Source: an uncultured Polaribacter sp.
Lineage (GTDB): Bacteria > Bacteroidota > Bacteroidia > Flavobacteriales > Flavobacteriaceae
Assembly: GCF_947497125.1 (NCBI RefSeq)
Contig: NZ_CANMFI010000002.1
Location: forward strand, 226,748 to 290,747
Length of the DNA: 64,000 bases
Direction of reading: 5' to 3'
The translations under genes were made by a program, and so were the position numbers. Numbering within the stretch: the first letter of the stretch is position 1; each line of letters starts with the position of its first letter. The notes beneath the pieces are model-generated. The model saw only the letters and a program-made list of their open reading frames with translations. It was not told the origin of the DNA and ran no database searches. Of this stretch, positions 26,413-34,927 are shown piece by piece.

Positions 26413-27687
26413 ATGTTACAAGTACAATTTATTAGAGATCACAAAGAAACTGTTATAGCAGGCCTAGAAAAACGTAATTTTGCAAATGCTGCAAAAATTA
26501 TTGAAGAGGTTTTAACTGCCGACGAAAACAGAAGACTTGCCCAAGTTGCTTTAGACAACACACTGGCAGAATCTAATAAAATATCGAAAGAAATTGGTGG
26601 TTTTTTTAAATCTGGAGAGGTTCAAAAAGCAACTCTTTTGAAAGAAAAAACAGGGCAGTTAAAAGAACTTTCTAAAGAACAAACCGATGCCTTAAATAAA
26701 ATTACAGAAGCGTTGCAAACGTTGCTATACACAATACCAAACATACCGCATGCGTCTGTAAAAGCAGGAACATCTGAAAAAGATAATGAAGAGATTTTTA
26801 AGGAAGGTGAAATTCCGGATTTAGGAGATAGCCCACTACCTCATTGGGAATTGGCTAAGAAATATGATATTATCGATTTTGAATTAGGAACGAAAATTAC
26901 AGGTGCAGGTTTTCCTGTTTATAAAGGTAAAGGAGCAAGATTGCAACGTGCTTTAATCAATTACTTTTTAGACAAAAATACCAAGGCTGGCTATACTGAA
27001 GTGCAAGTACCGCATTTAGTAAACGCTGCCTCTGCAACAGCAACGGGTCAATTGCCAGACAAAGAGGGTCAAATGTACCATTGTGCAGAAGATGATTTGT
27101 ATTTAATACCAACGGCAGAAGTGCCAATTACAAATATGTTTCGTGGTAATTTATTACAAGAAACAGATTTTCCGATAAAAAGAACTGGTTATACGCCTTG
27201 TTTTAGAAGAGAAGCAGGTAGTTATGGTGCGCATGTTAGAGGACTAAATAGATTGCATCAATTTGATAAAGTAGAAATTGTTTGTGTTGAGCATCCTGAA
27301 AAATCTTACCAAGCTTTAGACGGCATGGTTGCACATATTAAAGAGATTTTAAATGAGCTAAAATTACCGTATAGAATTTTACGCTTATGTGGCGGAGATA
27401 CTGGTTTTACGGCTGCTTTAACTTTTGATTTTGAACTGTTTTCTACGGGTCAGGATAGATGGCTAGAAATTAGCTCTGCTTCTAACTTTGAAACTTTTCA
27501 GGCAAATAGATTAAAGCTTCGTTTTAAAAACAAAGATGGTAAAAGTGAACTAGCACATACGCTAAACGGAAGTTCTTTAGCTTTACCAAGGGTTTTAGCG
27601 GGTATATTAGAAAACTATCAAACAGAAAAAGGAATTAAAATACCAGAGGTATTGGTGCCTTATTGTGGTTTTGATATTATTAATTAG
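26413..27687 (+). CDS. serS: serine--tRNA ligase
   Basis: This 424-residue class II synthetase charges tRNA-Ser, and also tRNA-Sec where present. The N-terminal arm (about 1-105) is a long coiled coil that grips the tRNA variable arm. The catalytic core shows LIPTAEVPITNMF, motif 2 in CFRREAGSYGAHVRG followed by LNRLHQFDKVE, and motif 3 in HTLNGSSLALPRVLAGILEN. The length is typical. Its last 8 bases overlap the stop end of a small convergent gene. No internal irregularity is seen. Confidence 0.97.
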   Translation: MLQVQFIRDHKETVIAGLEKRNFANAAKIIEEVLTADENRRLAQVALDNTLAESNKISKEIGGFFKSGEVQKATLLKEKTGQLKELSKEQTDALNKITEALQTLLYTIPNIPHASVKAGTSEKDNEEIFKEGEIPDLGDSPLPHWELAKKYDIIDFELGTKITGAGFPVYKGKGARLQRALINYFLDKNTKAGYTEVQVPHLVNAASATATGQLPDKEGQMYHCAEDDLYLIPTAEVPITNMFRGNLLQETDFPIKRTGYTPCFRREAGSYGAHVRGLNRLHQFDKVEIVCVEHPEKSYQALDGMVAHIKEILNELKLPYRILRLCGGDTGFTAALTFDFELFSTGQDRWLEISSASNFETFQANRLKLRFKNKDGKSELAHTLNGSSLALPRVLAGILENYQTEKGIKIPEVLVPYCGFDIIN

Positions 27688-27823
27688 AAGCAACACTAAT
27701 TAATAGTTTCTTATACTTATTTGCTTCGTTAAGCGCTCTCAAATAAGAAGTTATTTGTCCGGCTTTCATAAACGCTACTGCCTTTATTTTGGCTGTTTTA
27801 TATTGATTGTAAAGCGTAATCAT
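27680..27823 (-). CDS. small conserved-looking protein (47 residues)
   Basis: A reading frame too short for usual gene callers runs from an ATG at 27823 to a stop at 27680, convergent with serS and overlapping its end by 8 bases. The product begins MITLYNQYKTAKIKAVAFMK and ends LLISVASN, with the middle AGQITSYLRALNEANKYKK. It is basic and likely helical throughout, without a signal peptide. I recall very similar small proteins of about 45 to 50 residues in flavobacterial genomes (pattern KAxAFMKAGQIxxYxxAL), of unknown function, which supports it being real. No promoter is evident. Confidence 0.62.
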   Translation of the reverse strand: MITLYNQYKTAKIKAVAFMKAGQITSYLRALNEANKYKKLLISVASN

Positions 27824-27877
27824 AATATTTAATTTAGTTGATTCGTTTTACAATAGTCAATTTTTGTGCCAAAAAAT

Positions 27878-27885
27878 TAATTTTG
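27878..27885 (+). promoter_or_regulatory. candidate -7 element for the DUF4286 gene
   Basis: TAATTTTG matches TAnnTTTG, 28 bases before the ATG at 27914. The nearest TTTG upstream is only 11 bases away, so the -33 box is uncertain. Confidence 0.35.
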
Positions 27886-27913
27886 AATTTTAAAAATAAC
27901 ATATAATTAAAAA

Positions 27914-28243
27914 ATGTACATCTATAACGTAACCATAAACATCGATAATAGCGTTCATAAAGAATGGCTTGCTTGGATAGAAACACATATTATCAACGTT
28001 TTAAATACTAGTAAATTTACAGCAGCAAAACTAACAGAAGTTCTTGTTGAAGAAGAAATGGGTGGTAAAACCTATTCGATACAATATAGTGTTAACTCGA
28101 GAGAAGATTTAGACGATTACTATAAATTGCATAAAGAAAGCTTAGAAAGAGAAGGGCTTAAAAAGTTTAGCGATAAAATGCTAACTTTTAGAACAGAGTT
28201 AAAATTAATAAAAGAATACTACCCTACAGTAACAAAAAATTAA
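27914..28243 (+). CDS. DUF4286 family protein
   Basis: This 109-residue cytoplasmic protein starts MYIYNVTINIDNSVHKEWLAW, with a central YSIQYSVNSREDLDDYYKLH and an end FRTELKLIKEYYP, which fits the DUF4286 pattern of a small ferredoxin-like alpha-beta fold. The family is largely confined to Bacteroidota and has no known function. The stop overlaps by 4 bases the stop of the convergent outer-membrane-like gene. The gene commonly lies near rsmA in Bacteroidota, as it does here about 0.9 kb away, which may be historical only. Confidence 0.85.
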   Translation: MYIYNVTINIDNSVHKEWLAWIETHIINVLNTSKFTAAKLTEVLVEEEMGGKTYSIQYSVNSREDLDDYYKLHKESLEREGLKKFSDKMLTFRTELKLIKEYYPTVTKN

Positions 28244-29091
28244 AAACTAGCACCTATACCTACAGAAAAAGTATTTATTTTAGAAGGGCCTATTTTAAAG
28301 TGTTCATAGCCAGATGCAATATGATACCTGTTTATATGGTACTTTAATAACAATTTTAGGTTGTTTACTTCACGTTTATTTATATTAGCCCATTTATGAG
28401 AAACGCGAATGCTAACTGGTTTTGTTACAAACCAATCTGCACCTAAACCAAAAGCAAAACCACTGTTGTTTACATTATTCCCTACATGTAAAAAACCAAG
28501 CCCAAACCAAGCGTCAATTTTTTGAGTTCGTATTCTATGATATTTTAAGAGCGATGAAAAGGATGAAAAAGACTCTTTGCCAGTTATCGTTTTTTCTTTT
28601 AACTCTGTAAAATGAACCCCCAAACTTAAGCGTTTTAAAAACCTAAAATCGACTCCTAAATTTACACCAGATAGGTTATTGTTTTCTTTAACATAGCTAG
28701 TGTAAACATCAAGCCGAGTAATGTTGTAATTAATAGAGTCTGTATATATGTAATTACCAAAATAGGCTTGTTTATATGGGTAGTTCGATAATTCTGCATC
28801 GTGCATTTTACTTTCTTTTTCAAAAGGAGACTCAACAACTAAACCATAAGCAGTATATGCAAAAAGCTTTACAAAAAGCTCTTTAAGTAAAAAGCCAAAG
28901 CCTAAATCTTCATTGTATTCTCTCTGAGATCTTTTAGAAGAAGTAGCTTTAGTTGTCGAGGATGAAAAAGTTGGTTTTACACTTCTATTCTCTTTTAGGC
29001 TTTGTTTTCCTTTTGCTAGCTTTCCTGTTTGAGATAAGGTAACTGTACTAGTAATAAAAAATAAAAAAAGAACAAATACTTTTCTTGTCAT
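28240..29091 (-). CDS. outer-membrane-like protein of unknown function
   Basis: This 283-residue protein starts with a clear signal peptide (VFVLFLFFITSTVTLSQ). A low-complexity Ser/Lys/Thr stretch follows (about 25-60), and then an alternating amphipathic pattern typical of a small beta-barrel: GVNLGVDFRFLKRLSLGVHF, DAWFGLGFLHVGNN, FAFGLGADWFVTKPVSIRV, ending in NTFSVGIGASF with a terminal Phe as needed by the BAM machinery. I cannot assign a named family. It lies between DUF4286 and rsmA and is divergent from rsmA. Confidence 0.65.
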   Translation of the reverse strand: MTRKVFVLFLFFITSTVTLSQTGKLAKGKQSLKENRSVKPTFSSSTTKATSSKRSQREYNEDLGFGFLLKELFVKLFAYTAYGLVVESPFEKESKMHDAELSNYPYKQAYFGNYIYTDSINYNITRLDVYTSYVKENNNLSGVNLGVDFRFLKRLSLGVHFTELKEKTITGKESFSSFSSLLKYHRIRTQKIDAWFGLGFLHVGNNVNNSGFAFGLGADWFVTKPVSIRVSHKWANINKREVNNLKLLLKYHINRYHIASGYEHFKIGPSKINTFSVGIGASF

Positions 29092-29145
29092 AGAGTCATT
29101 TTTAAATCTATAATAGAAACCAAAAATTATGCCGAAATTAAACTG

Positions 29146-29153
29146 TACTTTTG
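29146..29153 (+). promoter_or_regulatory. candidate -7 element for rsmA-mgtE
   Basis: TACTTTTG matches TAnnTTTG. Transcription would start near 29160, 19 bases before the GTG start of rsmA. No -33 TTG is seen. Confidence 0.4.
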
Positions 29154-29178
29154 CTTTTAAAGCTTAAAATATAAAAGG

Positions 29179-29982
29179 GTGTCTGTAAAAGCAAAAAAAC
29201 ATTTAGGTCAGCATTTTTTAACTGATGAAAGTATTGCAAAAAATATTGCAGATGCTTTAACAGAAACAGGGTATAAAGATGTTATAGAAATTGGCCCAGG
29301 AATGGGTGTTTTAACAAAATACCTCTTACAAAAAAACGTAAAAACTACTGTTTTAGAGCTCGATAGAGAATCGGTTGCGTATTTACAAGATGTTTTTCCG
29401 GTAGAACAATTAAAATTAGATACCAGTAAAGATAATTTTAAAATTATTGAAGGCGATTTTTTAAAACAAAACCTACCTGAAATTTGCAACCACAAACAGG
29501 TAGCTATTATTGGTAATTTTCCGTACAATATTTCTACCCAAATTGTATTTAAAGCCATTGAAAACAGAGAATTTGTTGCAGAATTTTCTGGCATGTTTCA
29601 AAAAGAAGTAGCCAAAAGAATTGCAGAAAAAGAAGGCTCTAAAGTATACGGTATTTTATCTGTTTTAACCCAAGCTTTTTTTGATGTAGAATACCTATTT
29701 ACAGTTCCGCCAACTGTTTTTAATCCGCCGCCAAAGGTAGATTCTGGCGTTATCAGATGTATCCGAAAGAAAGATTATACGCTACCTGTAGATGAAAAAA
29801 TATTTTTTAGAGTGGTAAAAACAGCGTTTAACCAACGAAGAAAAATGTTGCGTTCTAGCTTAAAGTCTTTTCAAATTTCGGAAACCTTAAAAGAAGACCC
29901 TATATTTGCGAAACGACCAGAACAATTATCCGTTTCAGAATTTATTTCTCTTACGCAAAAATTAATAGCAGATGGCATTTGA
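29179..29982 (+). CDS. rsmA: 16S rRNA dimethyladenosine transferase
   Basis: This 267-residue enzyme (KsgA) dimethylates two adjacent adenines near the 3' end of 16S rRNA, a late check in small-subunit assembly. It starts at GTG, just before the family start [19 protein letters not shown]. The SAM loop is [15 protein letters not shown], and the catalytic motif reads NFPYNIST in place of the commoner NLPYNI, an accepted change. The C-terminal domain has [14 protein letters not shown]. Its 3' end overlaps mgtE by 11 bases, so translation is probably coupled. Confidence 0.95.
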   Translation: MSVKAKKHLGQHFLTDESIAKNIADALTETGYKDVIEIGPGMGVLTKYLLQKNVKTTVLELDRESVAYLQDVFPVEQLKLDTSKDNFKIIEGDFLKQNLPEICNHKQVAIIGNFPYNISTQIVFKAIENREFVAEFSGMFQKEVAKRIAEKEGSKVYGILSVLTQAFFDVEYLFTVPPTVFNPPPKVDSGVIRCIRKKDYTLPVDEKIFFRVVKTAFNQRRKMLRSSLKSFQISETLKEDPIFAKRPEQLSVSEFISLTQKLIADGI

Positions 29983-31324
29983 AATTACTGATACTTTTTT
30001 AGACCACCTTACAGAACTTATTGTTGCAGACAATGCAAAGGCAATTACAGCATTGTTTCACGAAGTTCACTTTGCAGATATTGCAGAGGTTTTAGATGAG
30101 TTAGATTTTGATGAAGCTATCTACATTATAAAACTGCTAGACAGCGAAAAAACCTCTGAAATACTTACTGAGTTAGACGAAGATATTCGTGAAAAAATTC
30201 TAGAAAATTTATCTGCAAAAGAAATTGCCAACGAAATTGGTGAAATGGATTCTGATGATGCCGCAGATATTATTGGAGAACTTTCTGAAGAACGTCAAAA
30301 AAGAGTAATTAATGCCTTACAAGATGATGTTTTAGCCGCAGATATTAAAGAGCTTTTATCTTACGATGCAAATACTGCAGGGGCTTTAATGGCAAAAGAA
30401 TTGGTAAAGGTATATGAAACTTGGACCGTTGCTGGTTGCATGCGCAGAATACGCGGACAAGCAAAAGAAGTAACCCGTGTGCACTCTATTTATGTAGTAG
30501 ATAAAGAAGATAAACTAGTAGGTAGATTGTCTTTAAAAGACTTGATAATTGCAAAATCTGATCAAAAAATTGCCGATATTTCTAAAGACACTGTAGATTC
30601 TGTAACAGTAACAGAAGATGATGAAGAAGTTGCAAAAATAATGGCAAAATACGATTTAGAAGCCATTCCTGTAGTAGATAATAACAACGTTTTAGTAGGT
30701 AGAATTACAATTGATGATATTGTAGATGTTATTAGAGATGAGGCCGACAAAGATTACCAAATGGCAGCTGGTTTTTCTCAAGATGTAGAAGCAAATGATA
30801 CCATTTGGGAACTTACAAAAGCACGTTTGCCTTGGTTAATTTTAGCCCTTTTTGGTGGCTTTATTTCGGTATCTGTATTAGGTAGTTTTGATGGTGCCAT
30901 GAAAAATTTCCCAGAACTCTTTTTCTTTACCCCACTAATTGCCGCAATGGCTGGTAATGTGGGTGTACAATCTTCTGCTATAATTGTACAAGGTTTGGCT
31001 AACGATAGTTTAAAAGGCTCTCTTTTTAGAAGACTTTTAAAAGAAATTTTACAAGGATTGTTAAATGGGTTTGTGCTAGCTGCACTTTTAATGTCTGCTG
31101 GAATGTTATTTTTAGGATTCCCTTTAAAGTTAGGAATTACTGTAGCAATGTCTTTGGTTTCTGTAATTGTAATTGCTGCTATAATTGGCACATTTATTCC
31201 TATTATTTTAGCCAGAAGAGGTGTAGATCCTGCCTTGGCAACAGGCCCTTTTATAACTACCAGTAACGATATTTTAGGTATTTTAATCTATTTTTCTATT
31301 GCAAAACTAGTTTTAGGTTTTTAA
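29972..31324 (+). CDS. mgtE: magnesium transporter MgtE
   Basis: This 450-residue magnesium channel has the canonical order. The N domain (about 1-130) has repeated acidic helices ([32 protein letters not shown]). A CBS pair follows (about 135-255; [33 protein letters not shown]), then a connecting helix and five membrane segments (about 285-450). The pore signature [16 protein letters not shown] is present, as is the late [13 protein letters not shown]. The cytoplasmic domains close the channel when magnesium is plentiful. It overlaps rsmA by 11 bases, and only repeats follow for 860 bases. Confidence 0.95.
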   Translation: MAFEITDTFLDHLTELIVADNAKAITALFHEVHFADIAEVLDELDFDEAIYIIKLLDSEKTSEILTELDEDIREKILENLSAKEIANEIGEMDSDDAADIIGELSEERQKRVINALQDDVLAADIKELLSYDANTAGALMAKELVKVYETWTVAGCMRRIRGQAKEVTRVHSIYVVDKEDKLVGRLSLKDLIIAKSDQKIADISKDTVDSVTVTEDDEEVAKIMAKYDLEAIPVVDNNNVLVGRITIDDIVDVIRDEADKDYQMAAGFSQDVEANDTIWELTKARLPWLILALFGGFISVSVLGSFDGAMKNFPELFFFTPLIAAMAGNVGVQSSAIIVQGLANDSLKGSLFRRLLKEILQGLLNGFVLAALLMSAGMLFLGFPLKLGITVAMSLVSVIVIAAIIGTFIPIILARRGVDPALATGPFITTSNDILGILIYFSIAKLVLGF

Positions 31325-31333
31325 TTTTTTTTT

Positions 31334-31449
31334 GAAGCTATTTCCAGCTTTCCACTATATCTTTTTACTGAGTTCTCTTTGTAAATTTGCAAAAAAGCAA
31401 ATTCACTCGAACGAAGTAAAAAGGATGCCGTTTCAATCTGGGCTAAAAC
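31334..31449 (-). repeat. dispersed palindromic element, copy B
   Basis: Read on the minus strand it runs from GTTTTAGCCCAGATTGAAA through GATATAGTGGAAAGCTGGAA to ATAGCTTC, matching both ends of copy A at 23941-24018. A central hairpin pairs GTAAATTTGC with GCAAATTCAC around six A residues. It starts 10 bases after mgtE and abuts the tandem array. Confidence 0.65.
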
Positions 31450-31462
31450 AAACATTCCGTTC

Positions 31463-32153
31463 TGTCATTTCGAGTGGTAACGAGAAATCTCATAAAGAAA
31501 CTCCTATTAAAAATCACTGTTATGAGACTTCTCCTTTGTCGAAGTGACAAAGGATTGTGTTTTATTCTGTATTGTCATTTCGAGTGCTAACGAGAAATCT
31601 TATAAAGTTAGTTTTTTTAGTCTTATGTCTATAAGTCTAACATCTAGTTTCTTTTTAACTTTTCTCACTGTTATGAGACTTCTCCTTTCGTCGAAGTGAC
31701 AAAGGATTGTGTTTTTTTCTGTTCTGTCATTTCGAGTGTTAATGAGAAATCTCATAAAGCTAGTTTTTTAGTCTTGTTTCTATAAGTCTAACATCTAGTC
31801 TATTTTTAGCTTCTCACTGCAATGAGACTTCTCCTTTCGTCGAAGTAACAAAGGATTGTATTTTATTCTGTTCTGTCATTTCGAGTGTTAACGAGAAATC
31901 TCATAAAGTTAGTTCTTTTTAGTCTTGTTTCTATAAGTCTAACATCTAATCTCTTTTTAACTTTTCAAGGTTATGAGACTTCTCTCTGTCGTTCGAAGTG
32001 ACAAAGGGTTATGTTATATTCTGTATTGTCATTTCGAGTGTTAACGAGAAATCTCACAAAGCTGATTTTTTTAGTCTTGTTTCTATAAGTCTAAAATCTT
32101 GTTTCTTTTTAGCTTTTCACGGTTATGAGACTTCTCCTATCGTCGAAGTGACA
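31463..32153. repeat. five-unit tandem array of long imperfect palindromes
   Basis: Five units begin with TGTCATTTCGAGTG at 31463, 31573, 31725, 31874 and 32027, and end with a TCGAAGTGACA-like arm at 31549, 31701, 31850, 32003 and 32153. In each, the left arm TGTCATTTCGA plus GAGAAATCTCATAAAG pairs with the right arm TTATGAGACTTCTC plus TCGAAGTGACA. Units 2 to 5 are about 127 to 130 bases and share a middle containing TCTATAAGTCTAACATCT; unit 1 is 87 bases with a different, shorter middle. Linkers of about 20 to 24 bases (AAAGGATTGTGTTTTATTCTG) join them. The region lies between the convergent mgtE and aldehyde dehydrogenase genes and shows no credible coding frame. Confidence 0.85.
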
Positions 32154-32187
32154 CGGTTATATTAAATTATAGAGTTTTTAAAAAAAA

Positions 32188-33729
32188 CTACAAATCGAAC
32201 TTAATGCCTTGTGCTAAAGGTAGTTCATCTGAATAATTAATGGTATTTGTTTGCCTCCTCATATACACTTTCCAGGCATCAGAGCCAGATTCGCGTCCGC
32301 CACCAGTTTCTTTTTCACCACCAAAAGCACCACCAATTTCTGCGCCAGAAGTGCCAATATTTACATTGGCAATACCGCAATCTGAACCTGCATAAGACAA
32401 GAATTTTTCCGCTTCTTTTAGTTCGTTTGTCATAATTGCTGATGACAATCCTTGAGCAACACCGTTTTGTTTTTCAATAGCATTTTCTACTTCTCCACTA
32501 TATTTCATTAGATATAAAATAGGTGCAAAAGTTTCGTGTTGTACTATTTCAAAATGATTTTCTGCTTCTATAATTGCTGGTTTAACATAGCAGCCAGATT
32601 CATATCCTTTTCCTTCTAAAACACCACCATCAACTAAAACGGTTCCGCCTTCAGTTGTTGCTTTTTCAATAGCAGCTAAATAGGTATTAACAGCATCTTT
32701 ATCAATTAATGGCCCAATATGATTTTTTTCATCTAACGGATTTCCAATAGTTAATTGCCCATACGCACCAACAATTGCATCTCGAACTTTATCATACACA
32801 GATTCGTGAATAATTAATCTTCTGGTAGAAGTACAACGTTGTCCGCAAGTACCAACAGCACCAAAAACAGCACCAGGAACTACCACTTTTAGGTCTGCAG
32901 TTGGTGTAATTATAATGGCGTTGTTTCCTCCTAATTCTAATAAAGATTTTCCGAAACGTTGTGCTACAGTTGCTCCAACAATTCTTCCCATTCTTGTAGA
33001 TCCTGTTGCAGAAACTAACGGAATACGAGTGTCAGTTGTCATTAATTCGCCAACCTTATAATCGCCGTTTATAATGCAAGAAATTCCTTCTGGTAAATGG
33101 TTATCTTTTAAAACTTGTGCTATAATATTTTGGCAAGCTACAACACATAAAGGTGCTTTTTCTGAGCCTTTCCAGACACAAACATCACCACAAATCCAAG
33201 CCAAAGCAGTGTTCCATGCCCAAACTGCAACCGGAAAATTAAAAGCAGAAATAATACCCACAATACCTATTGGGTGCCATTGCTCTCGCATTACATGACC
33301 TGGCCTTTCAGACGGAATTGTTTGTCCGTTTAATTGTCTAGACAATCCAACAGCAAAATCACAGATATCAATCATTTCTTGAACCTCTCCGTACCCTTCT
33401 TGTAAAGATTTTCCCATTTCGTAAGAAACCAATTTGCCAAGAGGTTCTTTTAAGTCTCTTAATTTATTACCAAACTGACGTACAATTTCTCCACGTTGTG
33501 GAGCTGGCATATTTCTGAATGATAAAAACGCTTTACTGGCAGTTTGTATTACTTGTTCGTAATCTTCTTTCGTAGTTGCTTTTACTTTTCCTATTAATTT
33601 TCCATCTACTGGAGAGTAAGATGCTATAATTTCTCCGTTAGAAAAGTTGTTTACACCTGTTGAAGTTCCATTATTTATAGCTGTTAAACCTAATTGGTCT
33701 AAAACTCCTTGTATTCCAAAATCTGTCAT
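32188..33729 (-). CDS. aldehyde dehydrogenase, ALDH7 (AmaB-like)
   Basis: This 513-residue NAD-dependent aldehyde dehydrogenase has the Rossmann entry GIISAFNFPVAVWAWN, the Glu in SLLELGGNNA (about residue 265) and the nucleophile in GTCGQRCTSTRR (about Cys299). The ending GGGRESGSDAWKVYMRRQT with TINYSDELPLAQGIKF is that of the ALDH7/antiquitin group, whose bacterial members (AmaB) oxidise aminoadipate semialdehyde in lysine breakdown. That substrate is inferred from family only, and no other lysine-catabolism gene is adjacent. It is a single gene, divergent from the isoaspartyl peptidase gene. Confidence 0.9.
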   Translation of the reverse strand: MTDFGIQGVLDQLGLTAINNGTSTGVNNFSNGEIIASYSPVDGKLIGKVKATTKEDYEQVIQTASKAFLSFRNMPAPQRGEIVRQFGNKLRDLKEPLGKLVSYEMGKSLQEGYGEVQEMIDICDFAVGLSRQLNGQTIPSERPGHVMREQWHPIGIVGIISAFNFPVAVWAWNTALAWICGDVCVWKGSEKAPLCVVACQNIIAQVLKDNHLPEGISCIINGDYKVGELMTTDTRIPLVSATGSTRMGRIVGATVAQRFGKSLLELGGNNAIIITPTADLKVVVPGAVFGAVGTCGQRCTSTRRLIIHESVYDKVRDAIVGAYGQLTIGNPLDEKNHIGPLIDKDAVNTYLAAIEKATTEGGTVLVDGGVLEGKGYESGCYVKPAIIEAENHFEIVQHETFAPILYLMKYSGEVENAIEKQNGVAQGLSSAIMTNELKEAEKFLSYAGSDCGIANVNIGTSGAEIGGAFGGEKETGGGRESGSDAWKVYMRRQTNTINYSDELPLAQGIKFDL

Positions 33730-33805
33730 TTTGCTGTTTCGTATTAGTTGATTACATTCGAGGTACGAATTTACAAATAATTTTAGATACTTATAAATTT
33801 AACAA

Positions 33806-33823
33806 AAACAATAATTATTGTTT
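33806..33823. promoter_or_regulatory. perfect 18-bp palindrome between divergent genes
   Basis: AAACAATAATTATTGTTT is a perfect palindrome located 77 bases from the aldehyde dehydrogenase start and 20 bases before the peptidase start. It could be an operator for either gene. In such AT-rich sequence, chance is a real alternative. Confidence 0.3.
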
Positions 33824-33842
33824 AAATTTAAACAAAATACTT

Positions 33843-34901
33843 ATGAAAAAATTACTTTTTATTACCTCTCTTTTAATAATTTCTTTCGGATGTAAGCTCG
33901 ATTCATTAAAAACAGATAACCCAGAAAAAAGACAAGAAAAAGTGAACGATTTTGCCATTATTATTCATGGTGGTGCTGGTACAATTTTAAAGAAAAACAT
34001 GTCTGATGAAAAAGAAGCAGCATACAAAGCAAAACTAACAGAAGCTATTAAAACAGGGCACTCAATTCTTAAAAACGGAGGAACAAGCCAAGAAGCTGTG
34101 CTAAAAACTATTCAAGTAATGGAAGAATCTCCATTATTTAATGCCGGTAAAGGTGCTGTTTTTACTCACGAAGAAACCAATGAACTAGACGCCTCATTTA
34201 TGGATGGAAAAACATTAAATGCGGGTGCCGTTGCAGGTGTTAAAAATGTAAAAAGCCCAATTGAATTGGCTATAAAAATAATGACAGACTCAGATCATGT
34301 AATGTTATCTGGAGAAGGTGCATCAACTTTTGCAAAAGAAAAAGGATTGGAAATAGTGGCTCCTAATTATTTTTATACAGAAAAACGTTTTCAATCTTTA
34401 CAAAGAATTAAAAATAGAAATAAGACAGAATTAGATCATGATGACAAAAAAGCAGCCTTTTATGATGCTGATATTAAAAATGCAAAATTCGGAACCGTTG
34501 GCTGTGTTGCCCTAGACAAAAATGGGAATATTGCTGCAGGAACCTCTACTGGCGGAATGACAAACAAACGTTGGGGTAGAATTGGAGACGCACCAATAAT
34601 TGGGTCTGGTACCTATGCAAATAATAAAACCTGCGGAGTTTCTTCTACCGGTTGGGGCGAGTACTTTATTAGAAGCCAAGTTGCCTATGATATTTCTGCA
34701 CAAATGGAGTATCAACAAAAAAGTTTAAAAAATGCCACCAAAGATGTCATACAAAATAAACTCACAAAACTTGGTGGAACTGGCGGAGTTGTGGCTTTAG
34801 ATAAAAACGGAAATATGGCTTTTGAATTTAACACTGCTGGTATGTACAGAGCTTCGATGAATGACGCTGGAGAATTAATCTTAAAAATATATAAGGAATA
34901 A
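33843..34901 (+). CDS. isoaspartyl peptidase / L-asparaginase, lipoprotein
   Basis: This 352-residue Ntn hydrolase belongs to the plant-type asparaginase family. It starts with a lipoprotein signal (LIISFGC, Cys17), so it is expected in the periplasm, anchored to a membrane. The N-terminal part has IIIHGGAGTIL and NAGKGAVFTHEETNELDAS. Autocleavage is expected between Gly217 and Thr218 in AKFGTVGCVALDKNG, making Thr218 the nucleophile. The substrate loop GTSTGGMTNKRWGRIGD follows. It releases aspartate from isoaspartyl dipeptides or asparagine. Periplasmic placement suggests peptide scavenging. Confidence 0.9.
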   Translation: MKKLLFITSLLIISFGCKLDSLKTDNPEKRQEKVNDFAIIIHGGAGTILKKNMSDEKEAAYKAKLTEAIKTGHSILKNGGTSQEAVLKTIQVMEESPLFNAGKGAVFTHEETNELDASFMDGKTLNAGAVAGVKNVKSPIELAIKIMTDSDHVMLSGEGASTFAKEKGLEIVAPNYFYTEKRFQSLQRIKNRNKTELDHDDKKAAFYDADIKNAKFGTVGCVALDKNGNIAAGTSTGGMTNKRWGRIGDAPIIGSGTYANNKTCGVSSTGWGEYFIRSQVAYDISAQMEYQQKSLKNATKDVIQNKLTKLGGTGGVVALDKNGNMAFEFNTAGMYRASMNDAGELILKIYKE

Positions 34902-34911
34902 GATTTTACAT

Positions 34912-34919
34912 TATTTTTG
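34912..34919 (+). promoter_or_regulatory. candidate -7 element for the LuxE-like gene
   Basis: TATTTTTG matches TAnnTTTG and lies only 8 bases before the ATG at 34928, so the transcript would be nearly leaderless. No -33 TTG at the right spacing is clear. Confidence 0.33.
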
Positions 34920-34927
34920 CGGGAACA

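Noticed and set aside
31332..31547. 71-residue open frame after mgtE
   Set aside because: It begins in the dispersed element and ends in unit 1 of the palindrome array. The translation has no protein character, so it is repeat-derived.
31463..32153. CRISPR array
   Set aside because: The five units are 87 to 130 bases, themselves palindromic and nearly alike along their full length. There are no short identical repeats with unique spacers and no cas genes.
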